A stretch of 64,000 nucleotides of DNA from Bryobacteraceae bacterium. Its GTDB lineage: Bacteria > Acidobacteriota > Terriglobia > Bryobacterales > Bryobacteraceae. Within the stretch, counting starts at the first letter, position 1. Every line of letters starts with the position of its first letter. A program made the translations under genes and the position numbers. This document shows, piece after piece, positions 53,351 to 62,374 of this stretch. The notes beneath the pieces are model-generated. The model ran no database searches. It was not told the origin of the DNA and was given only the letters and a program-made list of their open reading frames with translations. The stretch spans positions 16,061 to 80,060 of the forward strand of contig JAHDVK010000027.1 in assembly GCA_023384675.1 (NCBI GenBank), in the 5' to 3' direction.

Positions 53351-55453
53351 ATGAAGCAGCGCTACAAGTTCGGGTTTGGCCTGGCGTTGCTGCTGATTCT
53401 CACCGGGCTGGTGATCTGGCAGGGATCATTCTCGGTCGGCGACTATGGCCCGGCGAGCCCCCAGCAGACGTACGTCTTCTGGGGCCTCTCCACCCTGATT
53501 TTCCTGTTGACGGTGCTGCTCGCGTTCATGCTGTTCCGCGACGCGGTGAAGCTGTACGTGGCGCGGCGCGCCGGTCAGGAAGGTTCGCGGATCAGAACCA
53601 AGATCGTCATCGGCGCGCTGACGCTGACGTTTCTGCCCATGCTGTTTCTGGTGCTGTGGAGCGTCGAGGTGTTGAACCGCAATCTCGACAAGTGGTTCTC
53701 ACGGCCGGGCGAGCGGGTCACCTTCAGCCTGGTGGATGTGGCGAAATCACTGGAAGGCGAATCGCGGCGGCATGCGGACGCGCTGGCGCGCTGGGTGGCA
53801 GGCTCCGAGGAGTTGCGCGGGTATCTCGAGACCGGGCATCCGCCGCGCGAATTCCTGCTGTCGGTGTGCGAATCCACGGCGATTGAAGAAGCGCATGTGG
53901 TGCGGCCCGATGGCGGCCACCTGGCGATCTGTGAGGAGCCGCCGGTGGCGCCGCGCAATGGCGCCACCGCGGTCCGGCCGCTGGGCATGGAGATCGCCGG
54001 GCGCGCTCCGATTGCTGGTGAGTTGGGCGAAGTGGCGGTCCGGATCCGCATGCCGCTTGATCTCGAAGCGGTGAAGCAGGAGATCGACGACCAGGTGCGG
54101 GACTACAGCCAGCTGGCGCTCACGAAACGCGAAACGCGGCGGTTCTACCTGCAATTGCTGCTGCTGATCACGCTTTTCATCCTGTTCGTCGCCACCTGGG
54201 TGGCGCTGTTCCTGGCGCGGCAGATTACCTCGCCGCTGACGGCGGTGCTGGAGGCGGCACGCGCCGTGCGCTCCGGCAACCTGGCGCACCGGGTCCGCGT
54301 GCAGGCTACCGACGAGCTGGCGACGCTCGTGCGCGCGTTCAACGAAATGACCCAGGATCTGGAGACGAACCGCGACGAACTGGAGCGGCGGCGGCGGTTC
54401 ATCGAGGCGGTACTCGAGTCCATCCCGACGGGAGTGATCTCGCTGGCTCACGATGGGGCGATTCAGCTGACGAACAATGCGCTGCGGCAGATTTTTCCCG
54501 AGGAGCGGTTGCGCCCGGCCGCGCGGCTGAGCGATCTGCTCACCTCCGAGCAGCAGCGGGAACTCGCGCGCCTGCTAGGCCGGGCGCGGCGGCGCGGCAG
54601 CGCGAGCGGCCAGATCGAACTCGAGGCCGGCGAGGGAGCGGCGCGCCAGGTGACCGTCACCGTGTCGGCGCTTGACGAGCTTGTCACTTCGGGCTTTGTG
54701 ATGGTTCTCGACGATACGACGGAACTGCTGCGGGCGCAGAAGGCGGCGGCGTGGCACGAGGTGGCCAGGCGCATTGCGCACGAGTTGAAGAACCCGCTCA
54801 CGCCCATCGCGCTGAGTTCAGAACGGATCCTGCGGCAACTGGACAAGTGCCAGCCGCCGCCCGAGGTCCACCGGATCATCCACGAATGCTGCGCCACGAT
54901 TGGAAGAGAAGTGCAGTCGGTGAAGTCGCTGGTAGACGAATTCGCGCGCTTCGCCCGGTTCCCCACTGCGCAGCCGGTTCCGGCTGACTTGAACGCCGTG
55001 GTTCGTGAAGCTCTGGCGGTGTTTGAGGGCCGCCTGGATGGCATCACTCTGCGGCTGGCGCTGGCCGGGAACCTGCCGCCGGTGGCGCTCGATGCGGGAC
55101 AGTTCAAGCGCGTGGTCGTGAACCTGGTGGACAACGCGGCCGAGGCGATGCGCGACGCGCCGCTGCGCGAACTGCTGATCGAGACCTCGGTGGCCGGCGA
55201 ATCCGTGGAGCTTGTGATCGCCGATACGGGCTGCGGCATCTCGACCGGCGACAAAGCGAAGCTGTTTTTGCCTGATTTTTCGACCAAGAATCGCGGTACA
55301 GGCGTCGGGCTGGCTATTGTCAGCCACATTGTCGGCGAACATGGCGCGCAAATCCGCGTCGAGGACAACCGCCCGGCCGGCGCGCGATTTATTATCGAGT
55401 TACCGGCGCTTTCGCCTGCGGACAGCGCCGGCCGCGTCCTGAGCCATTCATGA
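53351..55453 (+). CDS. NtrY-like membrane sensor histidine kinase
   Basis: A 700-residue kinase with membrane segments at about 9-25, 43-62, 86-106 and 272-294, a periplasmic region between the last two, a HAMP domain, a PAS domain (RRRFIEAVLESIPTGVISL), a HisKA domain with RIAHELKNPLTPI (phospho-accepting His) and a HATPase domain with NLVDNAAEAM, DTGCGIS and GTGVGLAI. NtrY senses nitrogen or redox state in other bacteria. Its stop overlaps the response-regulator ATG (ATGA at 55450-55453), so the two are one signalling pair. Confidence 0.92.
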   Translation: MKQRYKFGFGLALLLILTGLVIWQGSFSVGDYGPASPQQTYVFWGLSTLIFLLTVLLAFMLFRDAVKLYVARRAGQEGSRIRTKIVIGALTLTFLPMLFLVLWSVEVLNRNLDKWFSRPGERVTFSLVDVAKSLEGESRRHADALARWVAGSEELRGYLETGHPPREFLLSVCESTAIEEAHVVRPDGGHLAICEEPPVAPRNGATAVRPLGMEIAGRAPIAGELGEVAVRIRMPLDLEAVKQEIDDQVRDYSQLALTKRETRRFYLQLLLLITLFILFVATWVALFLARQITSPLTAVLEAARAVRSGNLAHRVRVQATDELATLVRAFNEMTQDLETNRDELERRRRFIEAVLESIPTGVISLAHDGAIQLTNNALRQIFPEERLRPAARLSDLLTSEQQRELARLLGRARRRGSASGQIELEAGEGAARQVTVTVSALDELVTSGFVMVLDDTTELLRAQKAAAWHEVARRIAHELKNPLTPIALSSERILRQLDKCQPPPEVHRIIHECCATIGREVQSVKSLVDEFARFARFPTAQPVPADLNAVVREALAVFEGRLDGITLRLALAGNLPPVALDAGQFKRVVVNLVDNAAEAMRDAPLRELLIETSVAGESVELVIADTGCGISTGDKAKLFLPDFSTKNRGTGVGLAIVSHIVGEHGAQIRVEDNRPAGARFIIELPALSPADSAGRVLSHS

Positions 55454-56793
55454 AATCCGCCCGAATTTTGATTGTCGACGACGAGCCCGGCATCCGGAGC
55501 TCGCTTTCCGGTGTGCTGCAAGACGAAGGTTTCGCCGTGCATGCGGTGGAATCCGGCGAAGCGTGCCTGGAGGAACTGGCGCGGCTGGCTTACGATCTGG
55601 TGCTTCTCGATGTCTGGCTGCCCGGCATCGACGGGTTGGAGGTGCTCGACCGCATCGAGGACGGGGCGCGGGCCGCCCGCCCGGCGGTGATTATGATCTC
55701 GGGGCACGGATCGATTGAAACCGCCGTGCGCGCGACCAAACGCGGGGCGTTCGACTTCCTCGAAAAGCCCCTCACCATCGACAAGGTGATGGTGGTGGTG
55801 AACAACGCTCTCGCGCAGCGGCGGCTGCGCCTTGAGTTGCGCGAGTTGAAGGAGGCGGGCCGGGGGCGGCTCGAAATCATCGGCGACAGCGTGCCGATCA
55901 AGGCGCTGCGGCAGCAGATCAAGCTGATGGCGGCCACCAACGGGCGCGTGCTGATCTATGGCGAGTCGGGCGTGGGCAAGGAATTGGTGGCGCACGCGAT
56001 TCACGCCCAAAGCCTGCGGGCCGATGGACCGTTCGTCGAGGTGAACTGCGCCGCAATCCCCGAGGACGCGATCGAAAGCGAACTGTTCGGCAATCACCCC
56101 GGCAAGGCGGGCAAGTTCGAGAAGGCCCACGGCGGAACGCTGTTCCTGGATGAAGTGGGCGACATGAGCCTGAAGACGCAGGCGAAGGTGCTGCGCGCGC
56201 TGGACGAGCAGCGCATCGAGCCGGTGGGTTCGGCCGGGCCGCTGCAGGTGGATGTGCGCGTGATCGCCTCCACCAATAAGAACCTCAGCGATGAGATCAG
56301 CCGGGGCAATTTCCGCGAGGATCTGTTCTACCGGCTGAACGTGATTCCGTTCGCGGTGCCGCCGCTGCGGGAACGAACCGGCGATATTTCCGCGCTGGCG
56401 GCCCATTTCCTGGACGAATTCACCACGGCGTACGGCCGGAAGGCGAAGGAGCTGACGCCGGAGGCGATCGAAGTCCTGCAAGCGCACTCCTGGCCGGGCA
56501 ACGTGCGCGAACTGCGGAACCTGATGGAGCGGATGGTGATCATGTATCCCCAGGTGCGCATCGATGGGCGCCACATCCCGCTGCATGTGGCGCGCCGGGC
56601 GGCCGAATCCGAACAGCAGCAGTTCGCCACGCTGCACGAAGTGCGGCAGGCGGCCGAGCGCGACTACATCCTCCGCAAACTCGACGAAACCGGCGGCAAC
56701 GTGAGCCGGACGGCGGAATTGCTGGGGCTCGAGCGCAGCAACTTGTACAAAAAAATGCGCGCGCTGGGGATTGCGCCGCGAGACGCCGGCTGA
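55450..56793 (+). CDS. NtrX-like response regulator lacking the GAFTGA loop
   Basis: A 447-residue regulator: receiver domain with phospho-acceptor D54 and K106, AAA+ domain with Walker A GESGVGKE (171-178) and Walker B LFLDE (231-235), and a Fis-type helix-turn-helix at the C-terminus. Between ELFG (211-214) and F223 there are only 8 residues (NHPGKAGK); sigma-54 activators have about 16 there including GAFTGA. Without that loop it should not open sigma-54 promoters and probably regulates sigma-70 ones. Confidence 0.9.
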   Translation: MKSARILIVDDEPGIRSSLSGVLQDEGFAVHAVESGEACLEELARLAYDLVLLDVWLPGIDGLEVLDRIEDGARAARPAVIMISGHGSIETAVRATKRGAFDFLEKPLTIDKVMVVVNNALAQRRLRLELRELKEAGRGRLEIIGDSVPIKALRQQIKLMAATNGRVLIYGESGVGKELVAHAIHAQSLRADGPFVEVNCAAIPEDAIESELFGNHPGKAGKFEKAHGGTLFLDEVGDMSLKTQAKVLRALDEQRIEPVGSAGPLQVDVRVIASTNKNLSDEISRGNFREDLFYRLNVIPFAVPPLRERTGDISALAAHFLDEFTTAYGRKAKELTPEAIEVLQAHSWPGNVRELRNLMERMVIMYPQVRIDGRHIPLHVARRAAESEQQQFATLHEVRQAAERDYILRKLDETGGNVSRTAELLGLERSNLYKKMRALGIAPRDAG

Positions 56794-56800
56794 ACGGGCC

Positions 56801-59305
56801 TTAGACGGTTGGATCACTCGCGCCGCAGGCGGCGAGCAGGAGTCCGCGCAGTTCGTGGCTTTCGCTTTCGGTGAGTTTTCTTCCCTCGCGGGTGATGTGA
56901 AACACGTCGATGGCCTTGTGCGCCTCAGTGTCTACAAGCACCACCTCGATGTTGCAGCCGGCGCGGGAGATGGCGGAGGCAAGGGCGTAGAGCAGGCCTG
57001 GGCGGTCCTGAGCGACAACCTCGGCCATGGTGGCGGCGGCCGAGGCCTCGTTGTCGATGGCGGCTTGCGGAGCGGCGGCCGCGCGGGTCCGCGGGCCGGG
57101 GCGGCTGGCGCGTTGCTTCATCAGGTCCTCCGCGCGAATCTCGCCGGAGGCCACGCGGCGCAAGGTCTGCCGGAGCCGTTCCTGTTCGGGGGGATTGAGC
57201 TCGAGGCTGCGAAAAGGATCAGTAAACACGAAGCGGTCAATGGCCACGCCCTGGGCGTTGGAAAACGCTTCGGCCTGAACGATGTTCACCCCGAAGCTGG
57301 AAATCGCGCCGGCAAGTGAAGCGAATAGAAAGGGGCGGTCCGGCGTCGTGATGGTCGCCGAGAAGGCGCCCTCGCGGCGTTCGACGCCGACGGCGGCGCC
57401 GCCGGGCGGACATGCCTGGTGGAGCGCGAAATGGGACTCTGCCTGTTCCCGCGTGTGCGTCCAGAGGTAGCGGGCGGGCAGACCGGCGACAAACTCGCGC
57501 AGGCCGGGGCTGATGGGGCCCCATGCCTCCTCGGGCGTTTGCACGCGGTCCGCGGTGAGGGCTCCGGTCAGCGCGCGGTGGGTGATGCGGTAGAGCCGCC
57601 AGAGTTGATCGCGGCGCCACGGGCTCATGGCCGCCGAGTTGACGGCGCTGATGTCAGCGTAGGTGAGCAGCGTGAGAGCGCGAAGGCGCTCGGTGGTCCG
57701 GATCAGAAGCTTCAGGCGGACGGCGGTGGCGGGGTCGTCCATATCGCGGCTCTGAATCGCGGCGGAGAGCGCGAGGTGATGGCGGATCAGGAAGAGGACG
57801 GTGTCGCGGCTTAGATCGTCCAGACCCATCCGGCTGAGAAAATCCGCGGCGATGCTTTCGCTTTCCTCGCTGTGCGCGCGGCCGCTACCCTTGCCGATGT
57901 CGTGCAGCAGCAGCGCCATACGGATCAGCCATGTCTCGCTGGCGGACTCTTCCAGCAGTGTGGCGAAACGGCTGGCGCCGGCGGCTTCGGCTTGAGGCAG
58001 GCCATCGAGAATCTCAATTGCCACAAACGTGTGCTCGTCCACAGTGTATTGATGGTAGAAGTCGCGGACCACGAGGTGCTCGATGCGAGCCCATTCGGGG
58101 AGCAGAACCCCAAGGAAGCCCGTTTCCGCCATCGCGCGCAACGCCAGCGGTGCGTGGGGCAGGCTCAGCAGGGTGCGCCAGAATTCGGGCCCTGGCGGCT
58201 GGCTCGTGAAGTCCTGGGCGAAGCGGAATAGATGCGTGGTGATGCGCCGGGCTGTGTCCGCGGCGGGTTTCACGCCGTGGCGGGCGACAAACTCGAAAAG
58301 CCGGAGCGGCAGGCCCGAGTTCACCTCCAGTTCGTTCGGCTGCCGCAAGAACACCAGGTCTCGCGCCACGGTGAAGTCCGCATTGGAAAGCCGGGCGCGC
58401 CAGTCGCGGAAGTTGGCGAACAGCGAGCGGTCCAGACCCTCGCTGGCTTCCAACTCCTCGAGCGCGGCCGCGTGAATCACCTTGGAGTTCCGGAACCACG
58501 CGCGCATCCACTCGGCGGGATCCTGCCAGGGAGAAAACAGCGAGGCGGCGATTTCGTCCTGCGCTTCGAAGTTGAGCAGGTTGGAGTCGCGGCCCGCGCG
58601 GAAATGCAGGAAACAGCGCGCAGCGAACAGAAATTCGATCGGCCTGGGGTCGGCGGGCGCGCCATTGGCAGGATCCCGCAGGGCCTGCAGCCACCGGACC
58701 GATTGCAGGTCGCGCAAGCCGCCGGGCGCCTCCTTCACGTCGGGCTCGAGGCGGTAGATGGTGTTGTGGAACCGGCTGTGCCGGCTGCGGGTCAGGCGGC
58801 AGAGGCGGCGGGTGATCTCGCGGCGGGATGTCTTGAGAAAGCCGGCGAAGCGCTCTCGCCACTGCGAGTAGAGGCCGCGGTCGCCGCAGAGGATGCGTTC
58901 GTCCAGCAGGCTGATGGTGAGTTCGAGATTGCCATCGATCACCTGGCAGCATTCCTCGGGCGTGCGGACGCTGTGGCTGACGCGCAAGCCCGAGTCCCAG
59001 AGCAGGCGCAGAAATTCCGAAAGCGCTCCCCTCAATTCCGGCTCCTGCGGCGCGCGACGCACCAGCACCAGCAAGTCCACGTCGGAACTGGGAAACAATT
59101 CGCGCCGGCCGTACCCGCCCGCTGCAAGCAGCGACAACCCCCCGGGAAACGCCGGGGCGAGCGCCTCCGCGTAGGCCTGCTGGACGAGATCGTCCACCAG
59201 CGCTGTGCGCTCCCGCAACACCGGCAGGGCCTCGCCGGAGGCGAGAAATCGCGCCCGCCATAGGTCCAGTGCCGAGCTACAGCGCTGCTTCGCCGCGGTC
59301 GTCAT
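56801..59305 (-). CDS. glnD: Bifunctional uridylyltransferase/uridylyl-removing enzyme GlnD
   Basis: The primary glutamine sensor, which adds or removes UMP on PII. The roughly 834-residue protein has the nucleotidyltransferase motif GGYGRRELFPSSDVDLL, a helical middle, an HD hydrolase domain (LLLHDIGKGSGRAHSEES) and two C-terminal ACT domains (about 650-730 and 770-834). The ATG at 59305 lies inside the end of glnB (29-base overlap). It converges with the NtrX-like gene, 7 bases apart. Confidence 0.95.
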   Translation of the reverse strand: MTTAAKQRCSSALDLWRARFLASGEALPVLRERTALVDDLVQQAYAEALAPAFPGGLSLLAAGGYGRRELFPSSDVDLLVLVRRAPQEPELRGALSEFLRLLWDSGLRVSHSVRTPEECCQVIDGNLELTISLLDERILCGDRGLYSQWRERFAGFLKTSRREITRRLCRLTRSRHSRFHNTIYRLEPDVKEAPGGLRDLQSVRWLQALRDPANGAPADPRPIEFLFAARCFLHFRAGRDSNLLNFEAQDEIAASLFSPWQDPAEWMRAWFRNSKVIHAAALEELEASEGLDRSLFANFRDWRARLSNADFTVARDLVFLRQPNELEVNSGLPLRLFEFVARHGVKPAADTARRITTHLFRFAQDFTSQPPGPEFWRTLLSLPHAPLALRAMAETGFLGVLLPEWARIEHLVVRDFYHQYTVDEHTFVAIEILDGLPQAEAAGASRFATLLEESASETWLIRMALLLHDIGKGSGRAHSEESESIAADFLSRMGLDDLSRDTVLFLIRHHLALSAAIQSRDMDDPATAVRLKLLIRTTERLRALTLLTYADISAVNSAAMSPWRRDQLWRLYRITHRALTGALTADRVQTPEEAWGPISPGLREFVAGLPARYLWTHTREQAESHFALHQACPPGGAAVGVERREGAFSATITTPDRPFLFASLAGAISSFGVNIVQAEAFSNAQGVAIDRFVFTDPFRSLELNPPEQERLRQTLRRVASGEIRAEDLMKQRASRPGPRTRAAAAPQAAIDNEASAAATMAEVVAQDRPGLLYALASAISRAGCNIEVVLVDTEAHKAIDVFHITREGRKLTESESHELRGLLLAACGASDPTV

Positions 59306-59615
59306 TCCGGATCCGGATGGCCTCTTCCACGGCGTAAATGAAGATCTTCCCATCGCCGATCTTGCCGCTGCGGGCGGCGGTCATCAGGGTTTGGGCGACC
59401 TCCTCAAGCCGGGCGTCTGGCACCACGAGTTCGACTTTCACCTTGGGCAGCAGGTCCACCTGATACTCCTGGCCGCGGTAGACCTCTTTGTGGCCTTTCT
59501 GGCGGCCATGGCCGCGGACCTCGGTGACAGTCAACCCGTCGACGCCGATCGTCTTGAGGGCTTCCCTCACGTCCTCAAGCTTGAAGGGCTGGATGATGGC
59601 TTCGATTTTCTTCAT
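59277..59615 (-). CDS. glnB: Nitrogen regulatory protein P-II
   Basis: A 112-residue trimeric signal protein that binds ATP/ADP and 2-oxoglutarate. The uridylylation site is Y51 in the T-loop (YRGQEYQVD), which fits the presence of glnD next door; the B- and C-loop motifs are TAARSGKIGDGKIF and EEAIRIR. Gene order amt-glnB-glnD suggests both channel gating (GlnK role) and classical PII signalling. Confidence 0.97.
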   Translation of the reverse strand: MKKIEAIIQPFKLEDVREALKTIGVDGLTVTEVRGHGRQKGHKEVYRGQEYQVDLLPKVKVELVVPDARLEEVAQTLMTAARSGKIGDGKIFIYAVEEAIRIRNDDRGEAAL

Positions 59616-59629
59616 GGCGTGACTCCCGT

Positions 59630-61003
59630 TCAGGCCTCCAGGCTATACCCATCCTCGCCGTGCAGGCTGAGGTCAAGACCCTCGATTTCCTCCTCCGGGC
59701 GAACCCGCAGGCCGCAAGCGAGATCGGCCACTTTCAGGCAGATCAAGCTCCCCACGGCGGCAAGCGCCACTGCCACCAGCGCTCCGCCGGCCTGATTCAA
59801 AATCTGCGCGCCGTTGCCGTCCACCAGGCCCAGCGGCATCACGTTGCCCGCGGCGTCGGTGAGGCCGCCGTTGATGACATTGGTGGCGAATACGCCCGTC
59901 AGCAGCGCGCCCAGAAAACCGCCCGCGCCGTGAATGCCGAAGGCGTCGAGCGAATCGTCATAGCCGAGCTTCATCTTGACCACGGCCACCATCCAGAAGC
60001 AGAACACCCCGCCGAGGAACCCGATGATCAACGCCGACATCGGCGTCACAAAACCCGCCGCCGGAGTGATCGTCACCAAGCCGGCCACCGCCCCGGAGAT
60101 GCCGCCGAGCATACTGGGTTTGCCATGACGGAACCATTCAGCGAGCAGCCAGCCGATGGTGGCCGCCGACGCGCCAAAATGAGTGGTGACGAACGCATTG
60201 GACGCATCGCCTCCGGCGCTCAGCGCGCTGCCCGCATTGAAGCCGAACCAGCCGACCCACAGCAGGCAAGCGCCCGTCAAACTGAGGATCAGGTTGTGCG
60301 GCTTCATCGGTTCCTGCCGGTATCCGAGCCGCGGCTTCAAATAGAGGGCAGCCACCAGCGCGGACACGCCCGAGGAAATATGCACCACCGTCCCGCCCGC
60401 GAAATCGAAACAGGGCAAGGCGCCGTCCCCGAAGGCGTTCATCAGGCCGCCTGTCCCCCACACCATGTGCGCCAGGGGGAAGTAAACGATCACGAGCCAG
60501 AGCGAGGTGTACACGAGCATCGCGCTAAACCGCATGCGTTCGGCGTAGGCCCCGGAAATCAGCGCCGGAGTGATAATCGCGAACATCATCTGGAAGGCCA
60601 TGAAGGTGAGGTGCGGCACGCCGGCGTAATCCGAAGGCTCCTTGCCGACGCCGTTCAACAGCAGATACTGCGTTCCCCCGATGAAGGCGTTTCCCTCACC
60701 AAAGGCCAGACTGTAACCGAACAGGCCCCAGATGATGGAGGCCAGCGCCATCAGCGCGAAGCTGTGCATGAGCGTGCTCAACACGTTCTTGCGCCGGACC
60801 AGTCCGCCATAGAAAAGGGCGAGACCCGGCCCGGTCATCAGCAGCACCAGCGCGCAGCAGACCAGCATCCAGGCGTTGTCGCCGGCCATGTGCGCGGCTT
60901 TGGCCGCCTGTTCCAGCGAAGCAAGACGCTCCTCAACGGCCGGAGCATCCTGGGCCTGCAAGACAGGCAGACACACGAAGAGTAGGGTGAAAAGTCGTTT
61001 CAC
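59630..61003 (-). CDS. amt: Ammonium transporter Amt
   Basis: A roughly 457-residue channel with a signal peptide (MKRLFTLLFVCLPVLQA) and 11 predicted membrane helices. The twin pore histidines lie in FAGGTVVHISSG and FGIHGAGGFLGALLTG. The GTG at 61003 gives the cleaner signal peptide; a TTG at 61015 is an alternative. It leads the amt-glnB-glnD operon; PII encoded 15 bases downstream would plug the channel when ammonium is plentiful. I found no sigma-54 -24/-12 promoter upstream. Confidence 0.96.
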   Translation of the reverse strand: MKRLFTLLFVCLPVLQAQDAPAVEERLASLEQAAKAAHMAGDNAWMLVCCALVLLMTGPGLALFYGGLVRRKNVLSTLMHSFALMALASIIWGLFGYSLAFGEGNAFIGGTQYLLLNGVGKEPSDYAGVPHLTFMAFQMMFAIITPALISGAYAERMRFSAMLVYTSLWLVIVYFPLAHMVWGTGGLMNAFGDGALPCFDFAGGTVVHISSGVSALVAALYLKPRLGYRQEPMKPHNLILSLTGACLLWVGWFGFNAGSALSAGGDASNAFVTTHFGASAATIGWLLAEWFRHGKPSMLGGISGAVAGLVTITPAAGFVTPMSALIIGFLGGVFCFWMVAVVKMKLGYDDSLDAFGIHGAGGFLGALLTGVFATNVINGGLTDAAGNVMPLGLVDGNGAQILNQAGGALVAVALAAVGSLICLKVADLACGLRVRPEEEIEGLDLSLHGEDGYSLEA

Positions 61004-61172
61004 TTCCGGGGGCAACTCCTATTGGGGATACAAACCGGACGGGGGTTCTTCACGATGGTACTCCTTGTTCAGCTGCGGAAGGAAACAGAAATTTCTTCTG
61101 GGCGCGAATGATTTTTTTTATCGCCGCGGCAAGCGCCGATGGGTTGGCCCCTCCCGGAGCAGGCCGCTCCCC

Positions 61173-61178
61173 TACAAT
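61173..61178 (+). promoter_or_regulatory. -10-like TACAAT eight bases from a start codon
   Basis: TACAAT matches 5 of 6 -10 positions and ends 8 bases before the ATG at 61187. No clear -35 is seen at 16-18 bases. The transcript would start at or next to the ATG. Confidence 0.4.
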
Positions 61179-61186
61179 AGAGAGCA

Positions 61187-62374
61187 ATGAGACTGAGCAA
61201 GCTTCCAATGACCGCCGCCTTGGCTCTGGGCGCCATCGCGGCCGCCGCCCAATCGCCGCCTCCGCTGCCAGAGCCTTATCACACCCCCTCAGTGTCCAAT
61301 GCGCCCACCGTGGTTTCCCGGCCCGAAAACTCGCAGCTTCGCGTCCCCGAAGGCTTTTCCGTGCGCGAGTTCGCCGGGGGATTCGAACGGCCGCGCTACA
61401 TGATCCAGGGGCCTTCGGGCGAGATCCTGCTCTCGGATTCGGCAAAGAAGGGCTCTGTTTACGCCCTGTTCGACCGCGACGGCGACGGCAAGGCCGATGA
61501 CCGCAAGCAGCTCATCACGGGCCTCGACCGCCCCTTCGGTCTGGCGCTGTGGCGCGACTATCTCTACATCGCCGAAACCACCGCCGTGAAGCGCTACAAG
61601 TATGACGCGAAGAGCTTTACCCTGGGCGCGCCCGAGATGGTGGTGGACATGAAGGACTTCGCCACCGGCCACTGGACCCGGTCGATCCGGTTCAACAAGG
61701 CCGGGGACAAATTCTATCTCGGCATCGGCTCGCGCTCCAACGTCGATCCGGGCGAGCCCGAGCAGCGTGCCGCGATCTCGCGCTGCAATCCCGACGGCAG
61801 CGGCTGCGAGATCATCGCGCGCGGCACGCGCAATCCCATCGGCCTCGACTTTGAACCGGCCACCGGCAAGCTCTGGGCGGCCGTCCAGGAACGCGACGGC
61901 CTCGGCGATGACCTCGTCCCCGACTTCTTCACCTCCATCCAGGAAGGCGGCTTCTATGGCTGGCCCTACGCCTATATCGGTCCGACCGAGGAGCCGCGGC
62001 TCAAGGGCCAGCGGCCGGACCTGGTGAAGCAGACCATCGTGCCGGACGTGGTGCTGCAGGCGCATGTCGCCGTGTTGGATTCACGTTTCTACACCGGGAA
62101 GCAGTTCCCGGCCAAGTATCAGGGCGGGGCGTTCCTGGCCTTTCACGGGTCGTGGAACCGCGCCGAGCGCGTGGGCTATTCGGTGGCCTTCGTCCCCTTC
62201 AAAAATGGCAAGCCTGCCGGTCCCGTCGAAGACTTCCTCGCCGGCTTCATGCTTGACCCCACCAAGAGGGAAGTCTGGGGCCGCCCCGTCGGGCTGCTCC
62301 AGTTGGCTGACGGCAGCCTGCTGGTGTCCGACGACGGCGGAAATCGACTGTGGCACATCTCATACAAAAAGTAG
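61187..62374 (+). CDS. Sorbosone/glucose dehydrogenase-like PQQ-type beta-propeller enzyme
   Basis: A 395-residue secreted protein with a signal peptide (ends near AAAAQS) and a six-bladed propeller of the soluble glucose/sorbosone dehydrogenase family: VPEGFSVREFAGGFERPRYM, LITGLDRPFGLAL, GTRNPIGLDFEPATGKLW and GGFYGWPYAYIG. It likely oxidises a sugar or aldose with PQQ in the periplasm. Its 3' end overlaps the heptaheme cytochrome gene by 25 bases, so electrons may pass to that cytochrome. Confidence 0.88.
   Translation: MRLSKLPMTAALALGAIAAAAQSPPPLPEPYHTPSVSNAPTVVSRPENSQLRVPEGFSVREFAGGFERPRYMIQGPSGEILLSDSAKKGSVYALFDRDGDGKADDRKQLITGLDRPFGLALWRDYLYIAETTAVKRYKYDAKSFTLGAPEMVVDMKDFATGHWTRSIRFNKAGDKFYLGIGSRSNVDPGEPEQRAAISRCNPDGSGCEIIARGTRNPIGLDFEPATGKLWAAVQERDGLGDDLVPDFFTSIQEGGFYGWPYAYIGPTEEPRLKGQRPDLVKQTIVPDVVLQAHVAVLDSRFYTGKQFPAKYQGGAFLAFHGSWNRAERVGYSVAFVPFKNGKPAGPVEDFLAGFMLDPTKREVWGRPVGLLQLADGSLLVSDDGGNRLWHISYKK

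Noticed and set aside
54463..56817. 784-codon minus-strand frame opposite the NtrY/NtrX-like pair
   Set aside because: Complement of two clear signalling genes; no domain recognised.
61004..61186. Sigma-54 promoter upstream of amt
   Set aside because: I looked for GG-N10-GC on the minus strand and found no convincing -24/-12 pair; a T-rich stretch alone is not evidence.
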